A DNA stretch of 64,000 bases from an uncultured Flavobacteriales bacterium (GCA_905182785.1 CAJJDF010000016.1:62001-126000); one strand, 5' to 3'. Shown: positions 1 to 9,031, counted from the stretch's first letter. Notes: generated from the sequence alone by a model not told the origin. Made by a program: numbers and translations.

Positions 1-21
1 GTGAATGTCTTATCTAAAACT

Positions 22-29
22 TACATTTG
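22..29 (+). promoter_or_regulatory. Possible -7 promoter element (TACATTTG)
   Basis: TACATTTG matches the Bacteroidota -7 consensus TAnnTTTG and lies 24 bases upstream of the symporter ATG. The -33 TTTG partner would fall at about the window edge and is not visible, so this rests on one half-site. Confidence 0.35.
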
Positions 30-53
30 TTTTTGTAAAAAAAATCAGTATAA

Positions 54-1847
54 ATGAATTTTTCGACACTCGATTGGATAATAATAATTTCATTCTTAGC
101 TATCACACTTTTTATAGGTTTATACTTTAAGGATAGAGCCAGTAAAAGTTTAACTGATTTTTTCTTGGCTGGAAGAAATTTACCTTGGTACATTGCTGGA
201 ATTTCTATGGTTGCAACCACATTTGCTGCTGATACACCTTTGTGGGTAACAGAAGTTATTCATAAAAGTGGAATTTCTGGAAACTGGCTATGGTGGAACA
301 TGCTGATAGGAGGTATGGTGACTACTTTTTTCTTTGCAAAACTTTGGAGAAGAGCAGATGTACTCACAGAATTAGAATTTCTCGACATTCGATATTCTGG
401 CAAGATTGTTAATTATTTCAGGGGATTCAAAGCTGTTTATTTAGGCATATTTTTTAATGCAATTGTTATAGGATGGGTAAATTCTGCCATGATAAAAATA
501 ATGATGGTCTTCTTTGGAACCGATTCCCAAACAGCCTTTTACATTGTTGCAGGACTCATGGTTTTAATTGCTATTTATAGTTCAATCTCAGGATTGTTAG
601 GGGTTGCAATAACTGATGCTTTACAATTTGTCTTGGCAATGACAGGTTGTATTATTTTGGCAGTTATTATGGTAAATTCCGAGCAAGTTGGTGGAATTGA
701 TGGGTTAAAAGAAAAACTACCAGCTTGGCGTTTCGATTTTTTTCCAAATTTTGACAAAGCGAATACAATTGGAACTTTCACAGTTTCTATTTTAGCTTTC
801 ATTTCTTTTATTGGAGTTCAATGGTGGGCAAGTTGGTACCCAGGAGCTGAACCTGGTGGTGGTGGATATATTTCTCAAAGAATGATGAGTACCAAAAGTG
901 AAAAAGATTCTGTTTTCGCTACTTTATTTTTCCAAATAGCACATTATTGCCTTCGTCCTTGGCCTTGGATTATTGTAGGACTTTGTGCTTTGGTTGTTTA
1001 TCCCGATTTAACTAGTGCTAATGCAGGAGAAGGATTTGTGCGAGCTATGAATGACTTTATGCCGTCAGGATTAAAAGGATTGTTGTTTACTGCATTTTTG
1101 GGAGCTTACATGAGTACAATATCAACCCAGCTGAATTGGGGTGCTAGTTATTTAACCAATGACTTGTATAAAAGAAATTTTGGAAAAGACGAAACACAAA
1201 AACAACTAGTTAATAAAGGAAAACTATTTACGGTTGTAATAATGATAGTTGCAGTTATCACTACGACTTTTATAGAAACAATAGATGGAGCAGCTAGATT
1301 TTTAATAGGATCTTCTGCAGGTTTAGGAGCAGTTTTAATTCTGAGGTGGTACTGGTGGAGAATAAACATTTGGAGTGAAATAAGTGCAACCTTAGCACCA
1401 ATTTTAGGATATACTATTGCAAAATATGTGATTGCTCCCAAGTATCAAATTGAGGATGGAAATGCATTCATTGAAAACGAAGGGATTTTATTAGTAACAA
1501 CTTTATTTACTACAATAGTTTGGTTAATTGTTACTTTCATGACTAAACCGACCGACAAAGAAAAGCTACTTTCATTTTACCACAAAGTAAAACCTGATGG
1601 AGCATGGAATCCAATTAAACAATTGACTAATTACAAAGAAGAAAAATCTAACCTCCCTTATTTAGTAGTATGCTGGATAACCTCTGTTTGGATGACCTAT
1701 TCAATTTTGTTTTTTATTGGTAAATTAATATTTAAAGAATGGTATTCTGTAATGATTTGGGGGGCAAGTTCGTTAATCAGTCTTATACTATTTAGAATAT
1801 TCTTAAGTAAAACCTCAATTTTTGATAAAACCCCAATCAATGACTAA
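54..1847 (+). CDS. Sodium:solute symporter family (SSS) transporter
   Basis: This 597-residue, strongly hydrophobic protein has about 13-14 predicted membrane helices from residue 7 onward. The N-terminal stretch with FLAGRNLPW and the following FAADTPLWVTEV is typical of the SSS family, in which a Na+ gradient drives uptake of sugars, amino acids or similar solutes across the inner membrane. Its length suits SSS members with extra C-terminal helices. The substrate cannot be read from sequence. It is the first gene of a likely operon: its stop overlaps the next gene's start by 8 bases (ATGACTAA), and a third gene follows directly. The family call is secure; the substrate is open. Confidence 0.88.
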   Translation: MNFSTLDWIIIISFLAITLFIGLYFKDRASKSLTDFFLAGRNLPWYIAGISMVATTFAADTPLWVTEVIHKSGISGNWLWWNMLIGGMVTTFFFAKLWRRADVLTELEFLDIRYSGKIVNYFRGFKAVYLGIFFNAIVIGWVNSAMIKIMMVFFGTDSQTAFYIVAGLMVLIAIYSSISGLLGVAITDALQFVLAMTGCIILAVIMVNSEQVGGIDGLKEKLPAWRFDFFPNFDKANTIGTFTVSILAFISFIGVQWWASWYPGAEPGGGGYISQRMMSTKSEKDSVFATLFFQIAHYCLRPWPWIIVGLCALVVYPDLTSANAGEGFVRAMNDFMPSGLKGLLFTAFLGAYMSTISTQLNWGASYLTNDLYKRNFGKDETQKQLVNKGKLFTVVIMIVAVITTTFIETIDGAARFLIGSSAGLGAVLILRWYWWRINIWSEISATLAPILGYTIAKYVIAPKYQIEDGNAFIENEGILLVTTLFTTIVWLIVTFMTKPTDKEKLLSFYHKVKPDGAWNPIKQLTNYKEEKSNLPYLVVCWITSVWMTYSILFFIGKLIFKEWYSVMIWGASSLISLILFRIFLSKTSIFDKTPIND

Positions 1848-2574
1848 TTCTAACAACTGGTTTGCAAGCTGGTTCGACTCCCCATATTACCATATTTTAT
1901 ATAAAAATAGAGACTACAAGGAAGCTGATTTTTTTATACAAAATTTAACCAGTTACCTAAAACCAAATAACGAAGATGAAATTCTGGATTTGGCTTGTGG
2001 TGCGGGACGTCATTCTATATTTCTTAATAGTTTAGGATATAAAGTTACAGGAGTAGATTTATCTCCAAATAGCATAGAAAAAGCTTTAGAATCTAAGAAT
2101 GACAACCTTAATTTTGATGTGCATGACATGCGTGAAGTATACAAAGAGAATGGGTTTAACTTTGTGTTTAATCTATTTACAAGTTTTGGTTATTTTGATT
2201 CTAATGATGAAAATATAAAGATGTTACAATCGGTTGAAAAAACACTTAAACCCAATGGTATTTTTGTTCTCGATTTCTTTAATGCCAATAATGTGATTAA
2301 AAATTTGGTAGAGGAAGAGACTAAAGAAGTGGAAGGAGTAGAGTTTAAATTGAAAAGAGAATTAAAAAAAGGTAAAATTATTAAGCACATTGAATTTGAA
2401 ACAAAAAATCAAAGTTTTTCCTATTCTGAAAGAGTGCAAGCCATTAAACTGGAAGATTTTGAAGAATTATTTTCTCATACAAATATGAAAATCATTACTA
2501 CCTTTGGAAATCATTCTCTAGAAGGGTTTGATAAAGAAAAATCAGATAGACTAATCATCATTGCACAAAAATAG
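1840..2574 (+). CDS. Class I SAM-dependent methyltransferase
   Basis: The protein has 244 residues when started at the ATG at 1840, giving MTNSNNWFASWFDSPYY. The ORF-track start at 1822 lies deeper inside the upstream gene and adds only six residues, so the ATG overlapping the symporter stop is preferred. Motif I of the Rossmann methyltransferase fold is clear (ILDLACGAGRHSIFL, residues about 48-62), followed by an acidic residue after strand 2 (VTGVDLS) and the later strand NGIFVLDFFN. It should transfer a methyl group from S-adenosylmethionine, but the acceptor is unknown. It is probably cytosolic. Tight packing between the symporter and ZIP genes suggests co-transcription, not necessarily a shared pathway. 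Confidence 0.85.
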   Translation: MTNSNNWFASWFDSPYYHILYKNRDYKEADFFIQNLTSYLKPNNEDEILDLACGAGRHSIFLNSLGYKVTGVDLSPNSIEKALESKNDNLNFDVHDMREVYKENGFNFVFNLFTSFGYFDSNDENIKMLQSVEKTLKPNGIFVLDFFNANNVIKNLVEEETKEVEGVEFKLKRELKKGKIIKHIEFETKNQSFSYSERVQAIKLEDFEELFSHTNMKIITTFGNHSLEGFDKEKSDRLIIIAQK

Positions 2575-3321
2575 ATGGAAAATTTTGTAACATACAATAG
2601 TTTAATAGGAGTAGTACTTTTGGGAGGATTTTTAGTCTTTCTCTTAAAGGAAAAAATCACCCAGTATTTAAAATACATACTGGCTTTTAGTGGAGCATTT
2701 ATGCTTTCCATAGCTGTTCTTCACATCATCCCAGAGGTTTATGTAAACAATGGGTTTTCTATTGGAATATTTGTATTGTTTGGTTTCTTAATTCAATTAA
2801 TTCTCGAATATTTTTCACAAGGAATAGAACACGGACATATTCATGTACACCATAATAAGTCTATATTTTATTTAGCTCCTATTCTTATTAGTTTGTGTTT
2901 TCATGCCTTCCTTGAAGGTCTTCCATTGGCAAGAGACTTTTCATTGGAGATTCATCAATCACATGGTCATAGTCACGAACATGGTAACTCGTTTTTAATT
3001 AGTATATTATTACACAAGTTTCCAATTGGAATTGCTTTGATGACCTTGTTCTTGAAAGCAAAACTAAGAATGGGTTTAGCTTTTTTATGGCTTATAGTAT
3101 TTGCTTTAATGGCTCCATTAGGTAAATTAGTAGGAACATTTTTTCAAGACTTCTTTAACGATTTCAATTCAATTTTCGAATATATTTTGGCAATCGTATT
3201 AGGAATGTTTCTTCACATCTCAACTACTATTTTATTCGAATCAGATGAAAGTCACAAATTCAATTTAATGAAATTGATAATTATTATGACAGGAGGTTTA
3301 GTAGCTTATTTAGTGGTCTAA
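2575..3321 (+). CDS. ZIP family divalent metal transporter
   Basis: This 248-residue membrane protein has about eight predicted helices. Two histidine-rich stretches sit in loops (HGHIHVHHN near residue 85 and HQSHGHSHEHGNS near residue 130). Two helices carry the paired metal-site motifs of the ZIP family: CFHAFLEGLPLA and LHKFPIGIALM, which have the expected His/Glu and His/Pro positions. ZIP proteins move Zn2+, Fe2+ or Mn2+ into the cytosol. The ATG directly follows the stop of the methyltransferase gene (TAGATG), so translation is probably coupled. Which metal it moves is unresolved. Confidence 0.85.
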   Translation: MENFVTYNSLIGVVLLGGFLVFLLKEKITQYLKYILAFSGAFMLSIAVLHIIPEVYVNNGFSIGIFVLFGFLIQLILEYFSQGIEHGHIHVHHNKSIFYLAPILISLCFHAFLEGLPLARDFSLEIHQSHGHSHEHGNSFLISILLHKFPIGIALMTLFLKAKLRMGLAFLWLIVFALMAPLGKLVGTFFQDFFNDFNSIFEYILAIVLGMFLHISTTILFESDESHKFNLMKLIIIMTGGLVAYLVV

Positions 3322-3357
3322 AGCACGATTTTTTTTTGTGATTAAATCTAATGAGTT

Positions 3358-3480
3358 TTAAAATAGATTTTTAGTAAGATAAACTCCTTTATTCAAATTA
3401 GAAATAGAAATTGTTTTATTAGAAGAGATTTCTCCAAATACTTTTTCTCCTAAAAAGTTATAGATTTCAACTTTTTTATT
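3358..3480 (-). pseudogene. Orphan T9SS type A sorting-domain remnant
   Basis: Reading the minus strand from 3480 gives KKVEIYNFLGEKVF, then about 10 residues, then ISISNLNKGVYL, and a stop at 3358-3360. This is the characteristic pattern of the C-terminal sorting domain that directs proteins through the type IX secretion system. An in-frame TGA lies immediately upstream, no secreted protein body precedes it, and the last ten or so residues normally after GVYL are missing. It is therefore the tail end of a lost secreted-protein gene. The rest of the gap (3322-3357 and 3481-3667) shows no other gene or clear regulatory element. Confidence 0.65.
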
Positions 3481-3667
3481 TCATAACTGCCTTAGTTTAT
3501 TTTAAAGTAATTTTGTGCTTTTTTATATAATCACTTTAAAACCTTATCAAACAGTCAATCTAAGAAGAGTGGTTTTAAGTCTAAGAAAATCATATTCGGG
3601 TCCATAAACTGAATTTTTTTAATGAATAATTCTTTTAGTATTTAATAAAGAAAAGAAAATGTAATTG

Positions 3668-4249
3668 TTAGTTTGACAAAGGAAGATTAAATCTATTCTC
3701 AACCTTAGTTTCTATTTTATTAAACAATTGATCTGGTTTATGTGTTCGCCACTCTATTAAATCAAAATCTTCTCCAAATAATATGTAGCTATCAATATTT
3801 GCATCAGAAAATTCTTCTAAAACATGAGGGTGAAAATTTAAGAAAACCATCCAGCCATCTTCCAATTCATCAAATAATTCTTCGTAATAACAATCGTCTG
3901 AACTATGAAAATTTAAAACATTTTCGCCAATCATTATAAATTTATCTATCCCTTCTTGAATCATTATTTCAAAAACTTCAAGTTTCAAATTCATAATGTC
4001 ATTCTCAATGCAATCATTCCATTCTCCAATCATTTCTATCACGGCAAAACCACTGTCGTAATCAGCAAATATTATTTTAATGAATAATGTCTCAGAGCCA
4101 AAATCATCCCATTGTGGGTGTAGTAGAAAGTTATAGACCTTATTTGTATATTCAAATTCACTGTACTCCCTTTCAAAAAAAGGCGAACGATAATCTTCTG
4201 AGGCTACATAAAGATTTCTCCAGTTAAAGTGTGGTTCTATGGCGTGCAT
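3668..4249 (-). CDS. Hypothetical acidic protein
   Basis: This 193-residue ORF has no signal peptide or membrane segment. It is strongly acidic and rich in aromatic residues (for example WDDFGSETLF and DGWMVFLNFHPHVLEE), suggesting a soluble cytosolic protein. I do not recognise a characterised domain. The ORF is long for chance in A+T-rich DNA, its codon use resembles its neighbours, and nothing in it looks broken, so a real gene is likely. It stands alone, convergent with the ZIP operon and divergent from the class V aminotransferase gene, so neighbours give no functional hint. Confidence 0.6.
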   Translation of the reverse strand: MHAIEPHFNWRNLYVASEDYRSPFFEREYSEFEYTNKVYNFLLHPQWDDFGSETLFIKIIFADYDSGFAVIEMIGEWNDCIENDIMNLKLEVFEIMIQEGIDKFIMIGENVLNFHSSDDCYYEELFDELEDGWMVFLNFHPHVLEEFSDANIDSYILFGEDFDLIEWRTHKPDQLFNKIETKVENRFNLPLSN

Positions 4250-4349
4250 TAAAGATTAATTGAATTTATGATTCAAAAATAAATAAAAAATCATTCGAAT
4301 TCTTGAAATTTTGATGAATCTTAAAAATAAAAAATAATGTAGGTTTAAG

Positions 4350-4381
4350 TTGATACAAGACTTTTCAAATCTGTATATTTG
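4350..4381 (+). promoter_or_regulatory. Probable promoter of the class V aminotransferase gene
   Basis: A TTG at 4350 is followed after 21 bases by TATATTTG (4374-4381), which fits TAnnTTTG exactly. The -33 box is partial and the spacing slightly long. The start codon at 4417 lies 35 bases downstream, a reasonable leader. Confidence 0.4.
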
Positions 4382-4416
4382 AAACAATATAAATGTTCGA
4401 TAAATAGTATTTAAAA

Positions 4417-5838
4417 ATGAGATTATTTCTAAAAAATAAAATTAAGACAAAATTTAGTTTGCCAACAGATGATTTTTTTAACAAATTACGAAATAAGGAA
4501 TACGCTAAATTAGATTCTTTAGGACAAACCTATTTAGATTTTACGGGGGGAAACCTTCATCCTAAATCATTATTAAAAGATCATTTCAATTTATTGCAAA
4601 ACAGTATCATGGGTAATCCTCATTCTACTAATCCTAGTTCTCAAATGTCTACCAAATTGGTGGAAGAAGCAAGGCAAAAGATATTAGACTTTTTCAACGC
4701 AGAAGATTATTACTGCATATTTACTTCCAATGCATCTGGAGCATTAAAAATTGTAGGAGAATGTTACCCGTTCGAAGATAATGGACATTATTTAATGACT
4801 TCGGATAATCACAACTCAGTAAATGGAATTCGAGAATATTGCAAATCAAAAGGTGCAGACTACACTTATTCACCAATTCGTCAAGAAGATTTGAGAATAG
4901 ATGATGAACACTTAATAAAAAATTTAAATTCTTTTCAAGACAAAACAAATAAGTTATTTGCATTTCCTGCACAATCCAATGTGTCGGGAGTAAAACACAA
5001 TTGGGAATGGGTGAAAACTGCAAAAGAAAAAGGATGGGATGTATTGTTAGATGCAGCCGCATTTGTACCAACTTGTAAACTAGATTTAAAAGAAGTACAA
5101 CCAGATTTTGTAACGATTTCATTTTATAAAATATTTGGGTTCCCAACCGGAATTGGTTGTTTGTTAGTAAAAAAATCATCTTTTCCTAAACTTAAAAAGC
5201 ATTGGTTTGCAGGAGGAACAGTTGATTATGTTTCAGTAATAGAAAGTAGCCATTTGTTGATCCACAACCAGGAGAGGTTCGAAAATGGGACATTAAATTA
5301 TCTTGATATCCCAGCAATTACAATGGGATTAAATTTCATAGAATCCATAGGAATTGAAAATATTAGGACAAGAGTAAAGCAGCTTACAGGATTATTCATA
5401 GAAGAAATGAGTAAACTAAAACACGATAATGGAACACCTATAGTAAGAATGTTTGGACCTTTGAATACAGAAAGAAGAGGAGGGACAATAATTCTTAACT
5501 TCCAGGATAAAGACGGAAAGACATTTCCATTTGATTGGGTAGAAAACCAAGCAAATAAGAAATTGATATCCATTCGTTCAGGATGTTTTTGTAATCCAGG
5601 AATAGATGAAACGAATAATTGTATTTCTAACGAAGAAATGACTCAATATTACAGCAGTAGAAAAGAAAAAGAGTTTGATTCCTCAATTAATTTTTTGTCA
5701 TATATGTCTCAGCAAATTGGTAGAATGAGAGGGGCAACAAGAGTTTCTTTTGGAATTGCTACAACTACTAAAGATATCGAAACATTTATTAATTTTGTGT
5801 CCGAATTAAAAAACAAAACGATTTCTATTTGTAAATAA
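4417..5838 (+). CDS. Aminotransferase class V-fold PLP enzyme (cysteine desulfurase / Moco sulfurase-like)
   Basis: This 473-residue protein has the fold-type I PLP layout of class V enzymes. It shows FTSNASGALKIVGE (residues about 102-115), the cofactor aspartate in LDAAAFVP (D212) and the Schiff-base lysine in SFYKIFGFPTG (K238). A later SIRSGCFCNPG segment contains paired cysteines where cysteine desulfurases and the N-terminal domain of molybdenum-cofactor sulfurases carry a sulfur-accepting Cys. It lacks the C-terminal MOSC domain of eukaryotic Moco sulfurases. It probably removes sulfur from cysteine or a similar substrate, but the acceptor is unknown and no Moco genes are nearby. It appears to be a single-gene transcript with its own promoter. 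Confidence 0.75.
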   Translation: MRLFLKNKIKTKFSLPTDDFFNKLRNKEYAKLDSLGQTYLDFTGGNLHPKSLLKDHFNLLQNSIMGNPHSTNPSSQMSTKLVEEARQKILDFFNAEDYYCIFTSNASGALKIVGECYPFEDNGHYLMTSDNHNSVNGIREYCKSKGADYTYSPIRQEDLRIDDEHLIKNLNSFQDKTNKLFAFPAQSNVSGVKHNWEWVKTAKEKGWDVLLDAAAFVPTCKLDLKEVQPDFVTISFYKIFGFPTGIGCLLVKKSSFPKLKKHWFAGGTVDYVSVIESSHLLIHNQERFENGTLNYLDIPAITMGLNFIESIGIENIRTRVKQLTGLFIEEMSKLKHDNGTPIVRMFGPLNTERRGGTIILNFQDKDGKTFPFDWVENQANKKLISIRSGCFCNPGIDETNNCISNEEMTQYYSSRKEKEFDSSINFLSYMSQQIGRMRGATRVSFGIATTTKDIETFINFVSELKNKTISICK

Positions 5839-5930
5839 TAAGACTATAAAATTTAATTAAGAATTTTTAAGCACTTATTCTAAACAAAAACTTATTCCTT
5901 GCGTATATTTATGTAAAGTAAGAAAAAACA

Positions 5931-6827
5931 ATGGATACTTTTCAATCACAAATAGAAGAATTTTCGAATTACATTCAAAATGAAAGAAGATTATCCCCGC
6001 ATACTTTAACAGCTTACCAAACTGATTTAAGACAATTTCAATATTTTTTGGAGGAAACACTTAGGTTGAAGTCCTTTACAGAAGGAACCTACAATGAAAT
6101 AAGAATGTGGATCATTCATCTTAAAGAAAATGAAATTTCTAATAGGTCTATCAATAGGAAGATATCAACATTAAAATCTTTATTCAAATATTTTATAACA
6201 AAACAGAAAGTTAAAGTAAATCCAATGCTTAAAATAATAGCGCCAAAACAATCGAAAAAACTTCCTGTTTATTTTGATCAAAAACTATTAAACAACTTAT
6301 TCAATTCTGAAGTTTTTACAAATGACTTTATGGGAATAAGAGATATTTTAATAATGGAATTGCTTTATGGAACTGGAATGCGCCTTGCTGAATTGATAAA
6401 TATTAAACAAACAGACATAGATAATCTTGAAATAAAAGTATTAGGAAAAGGGAATAAGGAAAGAATAATTCCGATAACAAAAAATATAGCGTCATTTATA
6501 TCCTTATATAATGAAAAAAGAAAGGAAGAATTTACAACAAAAAATAACCATTATTTGTTATTGACAAACAAGGGAGATAAACTATATGAAAAATTTGTAT
6601 ATCGAGTAGTAAATCATTATCTTGGATTAGTAACAAATGAAAAGAAAAGAAGTCCACATACCATGAGGCATTCATTTGCTACTAACATGTTGAATAACGG
6701 AGCTCAGCTTCATACGATAAAAGAAATATTAGGTCACGCTAACTTGTCGGCAACACAAGTTTATACGCACAACACAATTGAGAGACTAAGAGATGCTTAT
6801 AAAAAGTTTCACCCTAAAGAAAATTAA
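5931..6827 (+). CDS. xerC: Tyrosine recombinase XerC-like
   Basis: The 298-residue length is typical of XerC/XerD. An N-terminal SAM-like core-binding domain (about 1-90) precedes the catalytic domain. All catalytic residues are visible: R151 in GTGMRLAEL, K173 in LGKGNKER, H243 and R246 in SPHTMRHSF, H269 in LGHANLS and the nucleophile Y278 in QVYTH. The protein resolves chromosome dimers by cutting and rejoining DNA at dif sites. It lies just upstream of the hibernation-factor gene and the tRNA-tuf cluster, a gene order seen in many Flavobacteriales, so this is a housekeeping recombinase and not a phage integrase. Confidence 0.88.
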   Translation: MDTFQSQIEEFSNYIQNERRLSPHTLTAYQTDLRQFQYFLEETLRLKSFTEGTYNEIRMWIIHLKENEISNRSINRKISTLKSLFKYFITKQKVKVNPMLKIIAPKQSKKLPVYFDQKLLNNLFNSEVFTNDFMGIRDILIMELLYGTGMRLAELINIKQTDIDNLEIKVLGKGNKERIIPITKNIASFISLYNEKRKEEFTTKNNHYLLLTNKGDKLYEKFVYRVVNHYLGLVTNEKKRSPHTMRHSFATNMLNNGAQLHTIKEILGHANLSATQVYTHNTIERLRDAYKKFHPKEN

Positions 6828-6850
6828 TATTAACCTTAAAAATAATAATT

Positions 6851-7138
6851 ATGGATATCAAAATACAATCAATACATTTTGACGCAGACAAGAAGCTAGT
6901 AGATTTTGTAGAAGAGAAAGTAGGAAAACTATCTCACTACTATGATAAGATAATAGGGGGGGATGTTTTTTTAAAATTAGAAACAGCAGATCAAGAAAAC
7001 AAAGTAGCAGAAATTAAAATTAAGCTACCTGGCAAGGATTTATTTGCAAAAAAACAATGCAAATCATTTGAAGAAGCAACTGATGAAGCCGTAGAAGCAT
7101 TGAGAAGACAAATTAATAAGCATAAATCAAAAAAATAA
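6851..7138 (+). CDS. hpf: Short-form ribosome hibernation promoting factor (RaiA/HPF)
   Basis: This 95-residue basic protein begins MDIKIQSIHFDADKKLVDFVEEKVGKL and ends in lysines. It matches the single-domain ribosome-associated inhibitor family with its beta-alpha-beta-beta-beta-alpha layout. Such proteins bind the 30S decoding region under stress and silence or dimerise ribosomes. It has the short form and lacks the C-terminal dimerisation domain of long HPF. It follows xerC by 23 bases, is probably co-transcribed with it, and is closed by a strong terminator at 7169-7200. Confidence 0.88.
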   Translation: MDIKIQSIHFDADKKLVDFVEEKVGKLSHYYDKIIGGDVFLKLETADQENKVAEIKIKLPGKDLFAKKQCKSFEEATDEAVEALRRQINKHKSKK

Positions 7139-7168
7139 TTAGATTTAAATAAAATTTTTTATACTTTT

Positions 7169-7200
7169 GGGCCTTGATAATTTTTCAAGGCCCTTTTTTT
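7169..7200 (+). terminator. Rho-independent terminator after hpf
   Basis: A 9-bp perfect stem (GGGCCTTGA / TCAAGGCCC) with a 7-base loop is followed by a run of seven T. It separates the xerC-hpf unit from the tRNA-tuf transcript. Confidence 0.9.
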
Positions 7201-7281
7201 ATGCCAGTTCTATTATTTATTGGGGGATATTAGCGCAGAAATATTAATTTTAAAAAAAAATGAAATATTTCTTCCAAAATG

Positions 7282-7312
7282 TTTGAATATAAAAATATCT
7301 TTTCTAAATTTG
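7282..7312 (+). promoter_or_regulatory. Canonical Bacteroidota promoter for the tRNA-tuf cluster
   Basis: TTTG at 7282-7285 is followed after exactly 19 bases by TAAATTTG (7305-7312), a full match to TTTG-N19-TAnnTTTG. Transcription would start near 7318-7320, about 22 bases before the first tRNA, as expected for a stable RNA operon. Confidence 0.8.
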
Positions 7313-7340
7313 CAGACCCTAAAAAAACTAGGGAATAAAA

Positions 7341-7414
7341 GCCGATATAGCTCAGCTGGCTAGAGCAGCTGATTTGTAATCAGCAGGTCGTGGGTTCGAG
7401 TCCCTCTATCGGCT
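7341..7414 (+). tRNA. tRNA-Thr (anticodon TGT)
   Basis: This 74-base cloverleaf has acceptor arms GCCGATA / TATCGGC, discriminator T, anticodon stem GCTGA / TCAGC around loop TTTGTAA, and GTTCGAGTC in the T arm. The 3' CCA is not encoded. It is the first gene of the tRNA-tuf transcript. Confidence 0.95.
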
Positions 7415-7495
7415 CTTTTAAAATTTAAAAAACGCACTTAAGTAAGTGCACTTATGTCGAAAGTGACGTGAGTTATTTGAAATAACATTTCATTT

Positions 7496-7577
7496 GGGGA
7501 GATACTCAAGCGGCCAACGAGGACAGACTGTAAATCTGTTGACTACGTCTTCGCAGGTTCGAATCCTGCTCTCCCCA
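7496..7577 (+). tRNA. tRNA-Tyr (anticodon GTA)
   Basis: This 82-base class II tRNA has acceptor arms GGGGAGA / TCTCCCC, discriminator A, anticodon stem ACAGA / TCTGT around loop CTGTAAA, and a long variable arm as expected for bacterial tRNA-Tyr. CCA is not encoded. Confidence 0.95.
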
Positions 7578-7608
7578 CATTTGAATAAAAAAATTAGTAA
7601 GATTATAA

Positions 7609-7681
7609 GCGAGAGTAGCTCAGTTGATAGAGCGTCAGCCTTCCAAGCTGAGGGTCGCGGGTTTGAGCCCCGTCTCTCGCT
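7609..7681 (+). tRNA. tRNA-Gly (anticodon TCC)
   Basis: This 73-base cloverleaf has acceptor arms GCGAGAG / CTCTCGC, discriminator T, and anticodon stem TCAGC / GCTGA around loop CTTCCAA. CCA is not encoded. It lies 31 bases after tRNA-Tyr. Confidence 0.95.
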
Positions 7682-7691
7682 CATTATTTTT

Positions 7692-7763
7692 GCTGATGTA
7701 GCTCAGGGGTAGAGCACTTGCTTGGTAAGTAAGAGGTCACGGGTTCAATTCCCGTCATTAGCT
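7692..7763 (+). tRNA. tRNA-Thr (anticodon GGT)
   Basis: This 72-base cloverleaf has acceptor arms GCTGATG / CATTAGC with one G-T pair, discriminator T, and anticodon stem CTTGC / GTAAG around loop TTGGTAA. It complements the TGT tRNA-Thr at the start of the cluster, so two threonine isoacceptors are co-transcribed with tuf. CCA is not encoded. Confidence 0.95.
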
Positions 7764-7822
7764 CATCCTACTGAAACAGTTTGAATATAAATAAATAACA
7801 ACAATAAAAAAACAACATAGCC

Positions 7823-9010
7823 ATGGCTAAAGAAAAATTCGACCGTTCGAAACCACACGTAAACATAGGAACAATTGGTCACGTAGATCACGGGAAAACT
7901 ACTCTAACAGCTGCTATTTCAAGTGTACTAGCATCTAAAGGATTAGCAGAAACAAGAGATTTTAGTTCAATTGATAATGCACCTGAAGAAAAAGAAAGAG
8001 GTATTACAATTAATACTTCACACATTGAATACGAAACTGCAACTAGACACTACGCACACGTAGATTGTCCAGGTCACGCAGATTACGTAAAGAACATGGT
8101 TACTGGAGCTGCACAAATGGATGGAGCTATCCTTGTAGTGGCTGCAACTGATGGACCAATGCCTCAAACTAGAGAACATATCCTATTAGGAAGACAAGTA
8201 GGTATTCCTAGAATGGTTGTATTCATGAATAAAGTGGATATGGTTGATGATGAAGAACTATTAGAGTTGGTTGAAATGGAAATAAGAGAATTACTTTCTT
8301 TTTACCAGTATGATGGAGATAACGCACCAGTAATAGCAGGTTCTGCATTAGGAGGTCTTAATGGAGATGCTAAATGGGTTGATTCTATTATGGAACTGAT
8401 GGATGCTGTTGATACTTACATTGAGCTTCCAGTAAGAGATGTAGAAAAAGAATTCTTAATGCCAGTTGAAGATGTATTTTCAATTACAGGAAGAGGGACA
8501 GTTGCTACAGGAAAAATCGAAACAGGAGTTATAAACTCTGGTGACGAAGTTGAAATTTCTGGAATGATCGAAATTCCATTGAAATCTACTGTAACAGGAG
8601 TTGAAATGTTTAGAAAAATACTAGACAGAGGAGAAGCTGGAGATAACGTAGGACTTTTATTGAGAGGTGTTGAAAAAGCAGCAATCAAGAGAGGTATGGT
8701 TATTACTAGACCTGGTACAATTACACCACATAAAAAATTCAAGGCTGAGATATATGTATTGAAAAAAGAAGAAGGAGGAAGACATACTCCATTCCAAAAC
8801 AAATATAGACCTCAATTTTACTTAAGAACTACTGATGTAACAGGAGAAATTTTCCTAGAAGCAGGTAGAGAAATGGTAATGCCTGGTGATAACGTTACTA
8901 TTACTGTAGAACTAATCGTTCCAGTTGCAATGTCAAAAGGACTTAGATTTGCAATAAGAGAAGGAGGAAGAACAGTAGGAGCTGGACAAGTTACAGAAAT
9001 ACTAGATTAA
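7823..9010 (+). CDS. tuf: Translation elongation factor EF-Tu
   Basis: The 395-residue length matches EF-Tu. The GTPase motifs are all present: P-loop [10 protein letters not shown] (about 19-28), the switch [11 protein letters not shown] and the base-specificity motif NKVD. Domains 2 and 3 follow, ending in [15 protein letters not shown]. It carries aminoacyl-tRNA to the ribosomal A site with GTP. It is 59 bases downstream of four tRNA genes with no terminator between, so tRNAs and tuf probably share the promoter at 7282. Codon use is strongly biased, as expected for one of the cell's most abundant proteins. Confidence 0.98.
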   Translation: MAKEKFDRSKPHVNIGTIGHVDHGKTTLTAAISSVLASKGLAETRDFSSIDNAPEEKERGITINTSHIEYETATRHYAHVDCPGHADYVKNMVTGAAQMDGAILVVAATDGPMPQTREHILLGRQVGIPRMVVFMNKVDMVDDEELLELVEMEIRELLSFYQYDGDNAPVIAGSALGGLNGDAKWVDSIMELMDAVDTYIELPVRDVEKEFLMPVEDVFSITGRGTVATGKIETGVINSGDEVEISGMIEIPLKSTVTGVEMFRKILDRGEAGDNVGLLLRGVEKAAIKRGMVITRPGTITPHKKFKAEIYVLKKEEGGRHTPFQNKYRPQFYLRTTDVTGEIFLEAGREMVMPGDNVTITVELIVPVAMSKGLRFAIREGGRTVGAGQVTEILD

Positions 9011-9031
9011 GAAGAAATATAAAATGAGCAG

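Noticed and set aside
5931-6827. Phage or genomic-island integrase beside tRNA genes
   Set aside because: The gene is XerC-like in length and context, conserved next to hpf and the tRNA-tuf cluster, and no attachment-site duplication or phage genes are present.
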